A program made the position numbers and the translations under genes. The notes beneath the pieces were generated by a model. That model was not told the origin of the DNA. It saw only the letters and a program-made list of their open reading frames with translations, and searched no databases. Shown here in pieces: positions 1 to 8,684 of a DNA stretch of 64,000 bases. The DNA comes from Acidimicrobiia bacterium. Its GTDB lineage: Bacteria > Actinomycetota > Acidimicrobiia > Spongiisociales > UBA11373. The stretch spans positions 113,701-177,700 of the forward strand of contig JBBDMM010000001.1 in assembly GCA_040878325.1 (NCBI GenBank), read 5' to 3'. Within the stretch, counting starts at the first letter, position 1. Every line of letters begins with the position of its first letter.

Positions 1-576
1 GGTCTGGGGCTCGAGGACGCCGGGGTGAACCTCGACGACCGCGGGCGGATCATCGTGGACGCCGAGTACCAGACGACGGCGCCCGGGATCTACGCGGCCG
101 GCGACGTGATCGGCCCGCCTGCCCTCGCCTCCGTCTCGGCTGAGCAGGGGCGGGTAGCGGCCTGTCACGCCTTCGACATTCCGTTCAAGGAGGGGGTCGA
201 CGAGTTGGCCCCGTCCGGGATCTACTCGATCCCCGAAGTGGGAGTAGTGGGGATGACGTCCGAACAGGCGGCCGCCGCCGGAATCGATTTCGAGGTCGGC
301 CGCTACGACTTCTCCGAGAACTCGCGAAGCCGGATCGCTGGCACCACCTACGGGATGATCAAGCTGGTGTTCCGCCGCGAGGACCGCCGGCTCCTCGGCG
401 TCCACATCGTCGGTGAAGAGGCGGCCGAATTGGTGCACATCGGGCAGGCGGTGATCCACGCCGGGAAGACGATCGACCAGTTCATCGACTCGACCTTCAA
501 CATCCCCACCCGGAGCGAGGCCTACAAGTACGCCGCTTACGACGGGCTGCAGCGGCTCCAGGGGCGGGACGCCTGA
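1..576 (+). CDS. sthA: Soluble pyridine nucleotide transhydrogenase, 3' part (5' end outside window)
   Basis: A cytosolic flavoprotein that transfers hydride between NADH/NAD and NADPH/NADP. The reading frame is open from base 1, so the start lies outside the window; about 191 residues are visible. Seen: the end of the FAD/NAD domain with the motif YAAGDVIGPPALAS, then the whole C-terminal dimerisation domain (IPEVGVVG, GVHIVGEEAAELVHIGQA, FNIPTRSEAYKYAA). The Pro-Ser/Ala-Leu-Ala after GDVIG and the NIPTRSEAY ending fit SthA better than lipoamide dehydrogenase, which carries a His-Glu pair near its C-terminus. It converges on the small gene ending at 605. What is not visible is the N-terminal CxxxxC region, absent in SthA, which would settle the assignment. 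Confidence 0.85.
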   Translation, partial: GLGLEDAGVNLDDRGRIIVDAEYQTTAPGIYAAGDVIGPPALASVSAEQGRVAACHAFDIPFKEGVDELAPSGIYSIPEVGVVGMTSEQAAAAGIDFEVGRYDFSENSRSRIAGTTYGMIKLVFRREDRRLLGVHIVGEEAAELVHIGQAVIHAGKTIDQFIDSTFNIPTRSEAYKYAAYDGLQRLQGRDA

Positions 577-604
577 GTCATTCTTGCTGGTCGTGTCGGC
601 CAGT

Positions 605-833
605 TCAGTGCGGGGGAGGGTCGGCGTGGTCGAAGACGGCCGTGAAGGAGATCGGCTCGCCTCCGCGGATGTCGGCGAGTTCGGTGCAGATGACATGGCC
701 GGTGAGCAGCGATGTCGAGTCCCGGCGATGGGAGGAAGTACCGGCCGGCAATGAACGCCGCACTGAACACCAGGGCAAACCCGATGAGGGCAACGAGAAG
801 GTCCGTGGCGAGCGCGCTGCGCCGGACCGGCAT
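605..833 (-). pseudogene. Small single-span membrane protein gene with an apparent frameshift
   Basis: An ATG at 833-831 overlaps the permease stop as TGATG, a translational coupling signal. The first ~40 codons encode a basic N-terminus and one hydrophobic helix (ALATDLLVALIGFALVFSAA) with the strong third-position GC expected of this genome. After about codon 40 that frame loses coding character (CGG CCA TGT CAT CTG). A neighbouring frame then gains it and reads TSLLTGHVICTELADIRGG and on to a stop at 605. A single shift would give a protein of about 75 residues. This is either a real inactivating frameshift or a base-call error. The family is not recognised. It is the last gene of the dppB-dppC transcript. 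Confidence 0.5.
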
Positions 834-1768
834 CAGATCCTCCGCGAGCCCCGCCGCGGGTCGGTCACCTCGCGCAGCCCGGAGCTGATCATGTAGAAGG
901 ATGAGGCCAGCAACGAGATCGAAAGAGCCCCTGCCATCAGGGCGCTCCAGGGAACCGACGTCCCCAGCGCGGTCCGGTAGGTCAGCGCGTTGTAGACGAG
1001 GTTCCCGAGCCCGAACCGGTACTCGGCGATGCCGAGAAACTCGACGAACCCCTGGGTGACCAAGGCCCCAACCACTCCCGCCAAGACCACCACGGCCACG
1101 TGGGGGATCACGTGCGGCACCACATGGTGGGTGATGATCCAACTGGGGCTGCCACCCACCGAACGAGCCGCATCGATGAACGGCTTCTCCATCACGGACA
1201 GCGCACGGGACCTGACCACGATCGCCGCCGGGCCGAATCCGAAGAATAGGCCATAGAGCAGTCCCAGCGCGAGAGGCCCCAGCAAGCCTCGTTTGCTGGC
1301 GATGAGGAAGATCAGCGGCGGAGGCAGCAGGACGAACGCGTCGGCGACCTGAGTCATGACCCGGTCGTATTTCCCGCGGAAATACGCCGAAGACGTCCCG
1401 ACCACCAGGCCGATCACTCCGGCGCTGATGGCCGTCGCCACCGCGACCAGGAAAGTGGGACGGAGGCCGAAGGTCATCAGGCTGAGCACGTCGCGGCCCA
1501 GCGAATCCGTGCCCAGGAGATGATCGAGCGTGGGGCCGGACGGATGGCTGATAGCCGGGTCGTGCCCGGTCTCCGGTCGATAGACCCCTTGTTTCGAAGA
1601 CCAGATGGTGGCCTGGAGGACCGGATGAATGAAGGTGAGCACGGCGAAGACGGCGAGGATCGACACCCCGGCGACGACCATCTTGCTCTGCCGAATCTTC
1701 CTCCTGGTGTCGGCCCATCCTTCGATCTCGTGGTCGTATTCGATCTCGACCACAGGGTCGTGGGTCAT
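833..1768 (-). CDS. ABC transporter permease, DppC/OppC type
   Basis: Inner-membrane permease subunit of a peptide/nickel-family ABC importer, 311 residues. A cytoplasmic N-terminus is followed by a first membrane helix at about residues 31-48, the family signature GTDSLGRDVLS near residue 86, and several more helices. The EAA loop that contacts the ATPase is near residue 200 (ARSVGGSPSWIITHHVVP). Its start overlaps the stop of the upstream permease by 4 bases (ATGA) and its stop overlaps the next small gene (TGATG), so the three genes are one transcript. No solute-binding protein or ATPase gene lies beside it, so the substrate is unknown and partners must be elsewhere. Confidence 0.9.
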   Translation of the reverse strand: MTHDPVVEIEYDHEIEGWADTRRKIRQSKMVVAGVSILAVFAVLTFIHPVLQATIWSSKQGVYRPETGHDPAISHPSGPTLDHLLGTDSLGRDVLSLMTFGLRPTFLVAVATAISAGVIGLVVGTSSAYFRGKYDRVMTQVADAFVLLPPPLIFLIASKRGLLGPLALGLLYGLFFGFGPAAIVVRSRALSVMEKPFIDAARSVGGSPSWIITHHVVPHVIPHVAVVVLAGVVGALVTQGFVEFLGIAEYRFGLGNLVYNALTYRTALGTSVPWSALMAGALSISLLASSFYMISSGLREVTDPRRGSRRI

Positions 1769-2904
1769 GCCGCCTCCCCCTCGATGCGGATTCGGGGATC
1801 GATCGTTGCCTGGATGGCGTCTAGCGCGATCCTGAGCACCAGACCGAGCAGCCCGACGATCGTGAGTATCCCGATGATGATCGGCGTGTTCCCGGACTCG
1901 ATCGCCTGGAAGAAGAGGCTCGCCACCCCGTTCAGTCGAAGCTCGCGTTCGATGATGATCAGGCCGGTGATCAAGTAGGGCACACTGGTGACCAGCCTCG
2001 AGATCGCCGGGAGCACCGCATTCGGCGCCACATGGCGGTCACGGATGGAACGCTCCGGCAAGGCCTTGGCCCGAGCGGTGAACACGTAGTCCTCGGTCAT
2101 CTCCGCCGAGACCCCGGCACGCATCACGAGCATGCTCTCCCCGAATGCGATCAGCACGATGGCGATGGTCGCCATCACCGCACTGGGCCACAACAGCAGA
2201 TCGATCGCCGCCGCCCAGACGCCGAGTGAGAGCAAGGACGTCACGAAGGCCGCCAGGCCGATCGGGATGGCGAGCATCCCCAGCACCCGGCGATCGTTAC
2301 GCCGGGCCCATCCTCGCAAGAGGATGCCACCCACGAACGCCGCCACCAGCCCCACCGCGAGCACGTTCAACAGCGGCCCCTCCGGCACCGGGCCGTATGG
2401 CATCAGGTCGAGCCCGAACCACCCCCGGACCTGGAAGAGGCGGTCCGTGCCGAAGTAGATGAGGAGGAACACCAGCCACGGTGGGAATGCGGTGAACAAC
2501 AGCACGCTCCCTGCGCTCGAGGCGCCGCTGAAGAAGCGGTTTCGGCTCCATGCCACCACCCGCCCAATCCACTCGCCGACCAGATACGCCACCATCCCTC
2601 CGACGGCGAAGATCGCCACGGTGGTCGGGAGCACCGACGCCACCAGCGTCGACACGCGTTCGCCGTCGTAGGACTCGCCGAGGTCGGCCCGAACGAAGTT
2701 CGCCATGTAGTCGAGCCATTGGACCACCAGGGGACGGTCGGTCCCCAAGTGCTCGCGGATCGCCTCTATCGCCCGTGGCCGCTGCCCGACACCTACGGCA
2801 AAGTCGAACGGCAGCAACAGGTTCACCGCGAAGAATGCGATCGAGGCGACCAACATCAGCGTCACCACGGCCCACAGAACCCGCCTGAGTACGAACCTCG
2901 TCAC
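1765..2904 (-). CDS. ABC transporter permease, DppB/OppB type
   Basis: Partner permease of the DppC-like gene, about 379 residues from the GTG at 2904. That start gives the classic N-terminus MTRFVLRRVLW directly before the first helix (about residues 8-30). A GTG at 2931 is a possible longer start. A periplasmic segment with LGTDRPLVVQWLDY is typical of DppB, and an EAA-type loop (ARAKALPERSIRDRHVAPNA) lies towards the C-terminus. The extra helices between residues about 170 and 250 make it a little longer than usual for the family (about 310-340 residues). It is the first gene of its transcript, divergent from the stress-protein/ABC1 gene. Confidence 0.88.
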   Translation of the reverse strand: MTRFVLRRVLWAVVTLMLVASIAFFAVNLLLPFDFAVGVGQRPRAIEAIREHLGTDRPLVVQWLDYMANFVRADLGESYDGERVSTLVASVLPTTVAIFAVGGMVAYLVGEWIGRVVAWSRNRFFSGASSAGSVLLFTAFPPWLVFLLIYFGTDRLFQVRGWFGLDLMPYGPVPEGPLLNVLAVGLVAAFVGGILLRGWARRNDRRVLGMLAIPIGLAAFVTSLLSLGVWAAAIDLLLWPSAVMATIAIVLIAFGESMLVMRAGVSAEMTEDYVFTARAKALPERSIRDRHVAPNAVLPAISRLVTSVPYLITGLIIIERELRLNGVASLFFQAIESGNTPIIIGILTIVGLLGLVLRIALDAIQATIDPRIRIEGEAA

Positions 2905-3030
2905 GAGGCGCCGGACGGTAACACCGAACACCAGACGGATGACTCCGAATGGAGTGACCGGCGGACTGCCGACGCAGGCACGATGAGATGAAGTCCTGGT
3001 GGGGGCTAGTCTCGCGGCGGCCTGACCCGG

Positions 3031-5160
3031 GTGGTGAGCTTGCGAGGAACCGTGGACGCTCCTTCCGCCGCAGGGGGTCCGATCCGGCGCGTGATGGCGG
3101 CCACCGATCGTTCCCCGACCGGCGACGCCGCCGCGACCTGGGCGGCGGCCCTCGCCAATCGTCATGAGGCTGTCCTCCGGCTGGTACAGGTGGTGGTCCC
3201 GCACCCCCCTACCGCAGAGATGGTCGCCGACGCTGCGGCCGGGACGAGTGCCCTGACCGAACGGGTCGACCTCCTCGCCGATCAACTCCGCCGCTTTGCC
3301 GCCGAGCTCGCTGGACCCCGGGGGGAGTCCATCGTCGTAGTCGATGACGATCCGGCGCGCGCCCTGCTCGAGGAGGCGCACCGGGCGGAGATCGACACGC
3401 TCGTGGTCGGCAATGCCGGCATGAGCGGCCGCAAGGAGTTCCTGCTCGGGAACATCCCCAACCGGATTTCGCACAACGCCACCTGCACCGTGATCATCGT
3501 CAACACCGCCGGCGCTGCGCAATCCCCTGGTTCGATCCCCACCCTCCCCGGGCTGCTCAAGCCCGATCCGGAGCCCGTCGAACCCCACCTGCTCGGCCGC
3601 GCCACCCACCTTGCCACGGTGATGGCGAAGCACGGGTTGCAGAGCCTCTTCGGACGCGGACCCGACGATCCGCTCGAGGCACAGCGGGCTCAAGCGCGCC
3701 GTCTCCGCACGGCCCTCGAGGAGCTCGGCCCCACCTTTGCGAAGCTGGGCCAGATCCTCTCGACCCGCGCCGACCTGCTTCCGCCGGTGTTCATCGAAGA
3801 GCTCTCGATGCTCCAGGACAATGCCCGACCGCTCACCGAGGAAGAGGTGGTCGGCGTCGCCGAGGCGGAGTTGGGTGTTCCTTGGGAAGACGTGTTCGAC
3901 AGCATCGAGCGCCAGCCGATGGCTGCCGGCACGATCGCCCAGGTGCACGGAGCAGTCACCGCCGACGGACGCCGGGTCGTCGTCAAGATCCAGCGCCCAA
4001 CTGCCCGCGAAGACATCATGCAAGACCTCGCGTTGCTCGAGGTCCTCGCCGAGAAAACCGAGAAGCGCCCCGCACTGCGCGAGGTAGTGGACATGCCGGC
4101 CGTGTTCGAACACCTTTCTGCTTCGTTGCAGCGGGAACTCGACTTCCGGAACGAGGCGGCCAACATCGAGCGCATGCGGCGAGTCCTCGAGCCGTACCCC
4201 CGGATCGACGTGCCTCAGGTCGATCATGAGCTGACCACGGAGCGCCTGCTGGTCATGGAACGGATCGAAGGGGTGGCGATTCGGAACGCCCCTGACAGCC
4301 CCGCCCGCAAGGAGGCGGCCCGCCAGTTGCTCGAGTCGTTTTACCGACAGATCATGTCCGAAGGCTTCTTCCACGCCGACCCCCATCCGGGCAATCTGAT
4401 GTGGGCCGATGACAAGGTGTACCTGCTCGACCTCGGGATGGTCGGTTTACTCGAGCCGGACCTCCGTGAGCAGCTCATGCTGTTGTTGCTGGCCTTCTGG
4501 CAGGAGGACGTGAGCTTCCTCACCGATGTCACCCTGATGCTGGCTGCCGGCGCCGAGCGCGACGACCTCGATGTCGGTGCGATCGAGGCCGAATTGGGAT
4601 CGCTGATGGCGAGGTATCGCGATGTACCCCTCAGCGAACTACAGCTTGGCCCAATCCTCCAGGAGATGACCGAGATCTCGATTCGCCACCGGATCCCACT
4701 TCCCGCCTCGATGACGCTCACCGCCAAGGCGATGGCGCAGATGCAGCTGGCGACCGGAGAGTTGGATCCCGACCTCGACCCGTTCGATGTGGCCGGGAAG
4801 TTCCTGATGCGGACCCTGACCGGGGGCATCCGCGAGAAGATCAACCCGCAGCGGATGTTCTATCAAGCCCAAAAACTCAAGGTCAGGGTCACCCGCATGG
4901 TGGAGGCCATCGAGCGCCTCGTCGGGGCGCGGCCCGGTCCTCGGATGAGGATCGACTTCGGCGCCGAGAAGCTCGAGGCGACCGTTCGTCGCGCCGGATA
5001 TCGGCTGACGTTCGGCCTGATCGCCGCCGGTGCGCTGCTGGGCGCGGCGATCGCCTCGACCGCCGAGCGGACCTCTGACTGGCTCCCGGTGACTCTGGTG
5101 GTCACCGCGTTCGCCGTTGTGCTCGCCCTGGTGCTGGACATGCTCCGCCGTCGGGACTGA
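3031..5160 (+). CDS. Universal stress protein domain fused to an ABC1/UbiB-family atypical kinase
   Basis: A 709-residue two-domain protein. Residues about 18-157 are a UspA fold (RVMAATDRSPTGDAA, ending VGNAGMSGRKEF...NATCTVIIV, the ATP-binding glycine pattern). Residues about 190-620 are an ABC1/AarF/UbiB kinase-like domain: KxGQ motif FAKLGQILSTRADLLPP (~237), Ala-rich loop AAGTIAQVH (~299), invariant Lys in VVVKIQRP (~316), catalytic loop FFHADPHPGN (~446) and DLG metal motif (~466). Two membrane helices close the protein (about 655-703), as in UbiB. UbiB-family members act in prenyl-lipid (quinone) metabolism; the stress-domain fusion is unusual. The GTG at 3031 is the first start, and a GTG three bases later is equally possible. 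Confidence 0.88.
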   Translation: MVSLRGTVDAPSAAGGPIRRVMAATDRSPTGDAAATWAAALANRHEAVLRLVQVVVPHPPTAEMVADAAAGTSALTERVDLLADQLRRFAAELAGPRGESIVVVDDDPARALLEEAHRAEIDTLVVGNAGMSGRKEFLLGNIPNRISHNATCTVIIVNTAGAAQSPGSIPTLPGLLKPDPEPVEPHLLGRATHLATVMAKHGLQSLFGRGPDDPLEAQRAQARRLRTALEELGPTFAKLGQILSTRADLLPPVFIEELSMLQDNARPLTEEEVVGVAEAELGVPWEDVFDSIERQPMAAGTIAQVHGAVTADGRRVVVKIQRPTAREDIMQDLALLEVLAEKTEKRPALREVVDMPAVFEHLSASLQRELDFRNEAANIERMRRVLEPYPRIDVPQVDHELTTERLLVMERIEGVAIRNAPDSPARKEAARQLLESFYRQIMSEGFFHADPHPGNLMWADDKVYLLDLGMVGLLEPDLREQLMLLLLAFWQEDVSFLTDVTLMLAAGAERDDLDVGAIEAELGSLMARYRDVPLSELQLGPILQEMTEISIRHRIPLPASMTLTAKAMAQMQLATGELDPDLDPFDVAGKFLMRTLTGGIREKINPQRMFYQAQKLKVRVTRMVEAIERLVGARPGPRMRIDFGAEKLEATVRRAGYRLTFGLIAAGALLGAAIASTAERTSDWLPVTLVVTAFAVVLALVLDMLRRRD

Positions 5161-5176
5161 CCGGCCAGGGGGTCAG
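5157..5176. terminator. Short hairpin joining two convergent stop codons
   Basis: CTGACC (5157-5162) pairs with GGTCAG (5171-5176). The TGA stops of the ABC1 gene (+) and the small basic gene (-) sit in opposite arms. There is no T-tract, so terminator strength is doubtful. Confidence 0.35.
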
Positions 5177-5313
5177 CGGCGCGCCTTCTTGGTCGACTTC
5201 TTCAGCTTCCGTTCGGCGATCCAGACCAGCGCGGACATCCACAAGCCGACAAAGCGGCGTTCGATACGCCGCCAGATGGATCTGGGCGGCGGCCCCTGGT
5301 TGGTCCCGGCCAT
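5173..5313 (-). CDS. Small basic hypothetical protein, 46 aa
   Basis: An ATG-to-TGA frame of 46 codons in the gap between the ABC1 gene and the thioredoxin-NHL gene. It reads MAGTNQGPPPRSIWRRIERR, then a short hydrophobic stretch (FVGLWMSALVWIAE), then a Lys/Arg-rich tail ending KKSTKKARR. Third codon positions are strongly G/C, as in neighbouring genes, which argues that it is translated. No family is recognised. The amphipathic centre and basic tail suggest a membrane- or nucleic-acid-associated peptide, but that is a guess. No strong ribosome binding site is seen. Confidence 0.45.
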   Translation of the reverse strand: MAGTNQGPPPRSIWRRIERRFVGLWMSALVWIAERKLKKSTKKARR

Positions 5314-5330
5314 CGAGCGAGCCTATCCGG

Positions 5331-7352
5331 TCAGTCGGGATCGGGTATTCGGTACGCCACCAAGACCGCTTCCGGGCCGCCGGAAGCAACGACCACGGGA
5401 ACCTCGAGGGCAACCTGATGCACGAGGCAGAGCTCACTCGACTCTTCCGTGCAGTAATACACCGTGAGCTCGCCGCGCAGGGTCGCTTCCCCGGTGGACC
5501 AGGTGACCGGGATCTCTAGCGGCAGCCCGGGCTCCACGATCGAAACGAGTGCGTGGTCGCCGAAATCGGCCGCGTCTCCCTCGACCGACCAGGCGATGGT
5601 CAAGGGAGCGATGTCGTTCAGCTTGTAGCCCGCCGGAAGCATGAGGTCGAGTACGACATGCCCCGCCCCGGGTCCGGCTGCCACCGCCGCCACCTCGAAG
5701 GTGGCCGGGCCCCCATCTGAGCCGGTGTAAGGGAAGCGCTCGATCCCATAGAACACCAGGGTCTCGGTTTCGCCGGTCGCCGCATCCACCCGGCGAATCA
5801 CGTGGTTGTTCGTGTCGGCGACGTAGAGGGATCCGTTGGCGAACGAGATGCCTCCCGGCTCTGAGAAGCGCGGGTCCAGCCCGTCGGCCCAGCCCTGATC
5901 TCCGCCGGCGAGCGTGGTCACTGCACCGTTCGCTAGATCGATGACCCGCAGGGCTGAGTTGTAGGTGTCGGCGACGAAGAGCAATCCGTCGACGTGGACG
6001 ACCCCGAGAGGATGCTGAAAGCGGGCTGCCGGTCCGACGCCATCGACCAAACCGAAGTCGAAGAGGTTGTTCGGCGTACCGGCCAGGAGACCCACCTCGC
6101 CGTCCGCGCCGGGGTCGGCCCAGCGGATCGACGACGACTCCGAGTCGGCGAAATAGATCCGCCCCGCATCATCGATGGCGAGCCCGCTCGGCTGGGCCAG
6201 CTCGGCGAAGAGGCGCGGGCCATTCAGCACGCTCTCACCTCCGGTGCCTGCAAAGGGGTCGAACCTGGCCGAACCCAGGTCCAGCGTCCATAGTTGGTGC
6301 GAGCCGGCCATTGCGATGTAGAGCACCTCGCCGTCCACCAGAAGATCCCACGGGGAGGAGAGCTCCACATCCGGGGCAATGCCCGAACGAGGTGGATAGG
6401 TCGAGGACTGATCCCCATTGCCCACCAGCGTCGTCACCGACCTCGAGGCGAGGTCGAGAGCACGGATCGAGTGGTTGCCGACGTCGGCCACCAAGAGGGT
6501 GCGCCCGTCATCGACGAGCGCCATCCCCTGTGGTTGGTCGAAGGACGACGTCGCGAAGTCACCTCCTTCGAGGCCACGCCCTCCGGAGCCGGCAACGTCG
6601 ATGACCTCGCCGGTCTCCAAGTCGGCAACGACGATGCGATGGTGATTGGTGTCGGCAACGAACAGGCGGCCCCCGACAGGGTCGGCGAGAACCTTGCCCG
6701 GGAACGACAACACGGTGTCGGGCGCTCGCTCGACATCGAGGTCGATCGGGGTACGGTCTATTTGTCCTCGCTCGTCGAACTCCTCGACGAGCGAGTCGAT
6801 CACGGGCTGGAAGATCGGGTAGATCCCCTCGCCGGCATGGCCACCCACGATGTTGCCGGCCGGGTCGATGAGCACGACGGTCGGCCAGGCGCTGGCGCCC
6901 CAATCACGCCACACCGCAAAGTCGCTGTCGTTGACCACCGGGTGCTCGAGCCCGTAACGCCGGATGATGTCGCGGATGTTCTCGGTGTCGCCCTCATTGG
7001 CGAACTTGGCACTGTGGACCCCGATCACGACCAACTCGTCGGCGTACTCCGCCTCGAGTCGCTTCAGGTCGGGGATGATGTGGATGCAGTTGATACACCC
7101 GTAGGTCCAGAAGTCGAGCAAGACCAGCTTGCCGCGCAGCTCGGCGAGGCTCAGGGGACGCTCGACGTTGAGCCACTCGAGACCGTCGGGAAACTCCGGA
7201 GCGGGCGTCGTGCCGGCGAACGATTCACCGCGGTCGATGGTCGTGACGGTCGTTTCGGAGGGCGTGAGGACGCTCTCCCCACCCCCACTCGAGCCGCCGC
7301 AGGATACGGCGACGAGGGCGAGGAGCGCGAAAGGTGTCAGGCGACGGGTCAC
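5331..7352 (-). CDS. Lipoprotein with thioredoxin-like domain and NHL-repeat beta-propeller (NHLRC2-like)
   Basis: A secreted, probably lipid-anchored protein of 673 residues from a GTG at 7352. The N-terminus has a basic start, a hydrophobic stretch and a lipobox-like LVAVSC followed by a Gly/Ser linker. Residues ~60-190 form a thioredoxin-like domain with the redox motif FWTYGCINCIH (Cys ~85 and ~88). Residues ~205-530 are repeated NHL blades (GRLFVADTNHHRIVVADL, GRTLLVADVGNHSIRALD, GLLFVADTYNSALRVIDL, GSLYVADTNNHVIRRVD). A C-terminal beta-rich domain follows. This order matches NHLRC2 and its bacterial relatives, for which no firm biochemical role is known. It is divergent from the DUF222 gene 69 bases away. 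Confidence 0.88.
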   Translation of the reverse strand: MTRRLTPFALLALVAVSCGGSSGGGESVLTPSETTVTTIDRGESFAGTTPAPEFPDGLEWLNVERPLSLAELRGKLVLLDFWTYGCINCIHIIPDLKRLEAEYADELVVIGVHSAKFANEGDTENIRDIIRRYGLEHPVVNDSDFAVWRDWGASAWPTVVLIDPAGNIVGGHAGEGIYPIFQPVIDSLVEEFDERGQIDRTPIDLDVERAPDTVLSFPGKVLADPVGGRLFVADTNHHRIVVADLETGEVIDVAGSGGRGLEGGDFATSSFDQPQGMALVDDGRTLLVADVGNHSIRALDLASRSVTTLVGNGDQSSTYPPRSGIAPDVELSSPWDLLVDGEVLYIAMAGSHQLWTLDLGSARFDPFAGTGGESVLNGPRLFAELAQPSGLAIDDAGRIYFADSESSSIRWADPGADGEVGLLAGTPNNLFDFGLVDGVGPAARFQHPLGVVHVDGLLFVADTYNSALRVIDLANGAVTTLAGGDQGWADGLDPRFSEPGGISFANGSLYVADTNNHVIRRVDAATGETETLVFYGIERFPYTGSDGGPATFEVAAVAAGPGAGHVVLDLMLPAGYKLNDIAPLTIAWSVEGDAADFGDHALVSIVEPGLPLEIPVTWSTGEATLRGELTVYYCTEESSELCLVHQVALEVPVVVASGGPEAVLVAYRIPDPD

Positions 7353-7421
7353 GGTGGGAGCAACGCCGGGTGGCAATGGGGCGTTCCCATTCTTGTCACA
7401 CCCAGGCGATACGTTGTCGGA

Positions 7422-8534
7422 ATGTTGGGACTCATCGATCATCCCCTGAACGGGCCCTCTGCGCTCAGCGACACGGAACTGTTCGACGCGTACGAGCACG
7501 AACGCCGTGAGATCAGCCGGCACGAGGCCCGAGCCGCCAAGCTGCTTGCCGAGATCGACGAACGTCGTTGTTACCAACCCTACGGCTATCTCTCGACCGC
7601 CTCCTACGTGGCGGAGCGCATCGGCGACTCCCATCAGGCTGCCGCCGGCCGGGTACGCACCGCTCGCGCTCTCCGCAACATGCCTGCCACGGCCGAGTCG
7701 TTCGAGAGTGGGGATATCGGTCCGGAGCGGGTGCGCTGGCTGGCGAGGGCTCACGAGTCCGCTCCTGACGCCTTCCTCGAGGCCGAACCCTCCCTAGTCC
7801 GCAAAGCCTCCACCCTGACCGCGAAGCAATTCACTGGTGAGGTGGAGATGTGGCGTCGTCGCGAAGCGCTTGCCGTCACGGAGAACGAGGAGCGCGAGCG
7901 TTTCGCCCGGCGCCGCTTGTCCATCACCGAGACGTTCGACGGGATGATGCGCCTCGACGCCGAACTCGATCCGGTCTCCGGGGAGACGGTGCTCGCCGCG
8001 ATCCAGTCACTCGCCGGGCCTGCCAACCGTGACGGCAACGACGGCCGCACCCCCGCACAGCGGCGGGCCGACGCCCTCCATGAGCTCTGCCGCAACCACC
8101 TCGACTCCGGCACGGCCCCGATCGTGGGCGGCCAGAAGCCACACCTCAATGTGATCGTCGATGTCGACACCCTCCACCAGGGAGTCCGGTCCCGTAGCGA
8201 GATCGGCGAGGGCCGGATGATCGGCCTCAAGACCATGGAGTTCTTCGCGTGCGACTCGAACGTGTGCCGGGTCGTCATGGACGGCCCGTCACGACTGCTC
8301 GATATGGGACGAACGGTCCGCACCGCGACCCCACTGCAGCTCAAAGCACTCGCAATCCGGGATCGGGGATGCGTGATTCCGGGCTGCGGACGGCCGCCGT
8401 CCTGGTGCGACGCCCATCACAAACTCCCCTGGGTCGAAGGCGGACTCACCGATGTCTGCGACATGTGCCTGCTCTGCCGACCGCATCACCTCGCAGTCCA
8501 CCTGGGGTTTCTGGATTTACCGCAGTTGGAGTGA
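7422..8534 (+). CDS. DUF222 / 13E12-repeat family HNH endonuclease-like protein
   Basis: 370 residues from the ATG at 7422. The N-terminal two thirds are a helical DUF222 domain (YLSTASYVAERIGDSHQAAAGRV, typical of the 13E12 repeat family common in Actinomycetota). The C-terminus has an HNH nuclease fold near residue 316: CVIPGCGRPPSWCDAHHKLPW, then GGLTDVCDMCLLCRPHHLAVH, with paired cysteines for zinc and the His-His-Asn/Asp-His core. Such genes are found in many copies in mycobacteria and relatives and are often linked to mobile DNA, though their function is unproven. The gene ends before a strong hairpin. Confidence 0.9.
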   Translation: MLGLIDHPLNGPSALSDTELFDAYEHERREISRHEARAAKLLAEIDERRCYQPYGYLSTASYVAERIGDSHQAAAGRVRTARALRNMPATAESFESGDIGPERVRWLARAHESAPDAFLEAEPSLVRKASTLTAKQFTGEVEMWRRREALAVTENEERERFARRRLSITETFDGMMRLDAELDPVSGETVLAAIQSLAGPANRDGNDGRTPAQRRADALHELCRNHLDSGTAPIVGGQKPHLNVIVDVDTLHQGVRSRSEIGEGRMIGLKTMEFFACDSNVCRVVMDGPSRLLDMGRTVRTATPLQLKALAIRDRGCVIPGCGRPPSWCDAHHKLPWVEGGLTDVCDMCLLCRPHHLAVHLGFLDLPQLE

Positions 8535-8644
8535 GGGCAGGATGCCTGGTTGCATAGGCGTCATCCGCCGGGGATGGTCGTTCATGCGTCAGCGGCAAAT
8601 CTCGTGCCCCGTCCCGATCCTGGCGACGGGCGGCAGGGCGGATC

Positions 8645-8668
8645 GTGCCCGGGTGCTCAACCGGGCAC
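8645..8668. terminator. Bidirectional hairpin between convergent genes
   Basis: A perfect 8-bp stem GTGCCCGG / CCGGGCAC with an 8-base loop, in the 150-bp gap between the DUF222 gene (+) and the acyl-CoA synthetase (-). There is no T-tract. Confidence 0.5.
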
Positions 8669-8684
8669 GGGCACGGCCATCCCT

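Noticed and set aside
1765..4386. Very long minus-strand open frame continuing past the DppB start and antisense to the ABC1-kinase gene
   Set aside because: Only the part up to 2904 has membrane-permease sequence. The remainder is the low-stop complement of a GC-rich gene with no recognisable protein.
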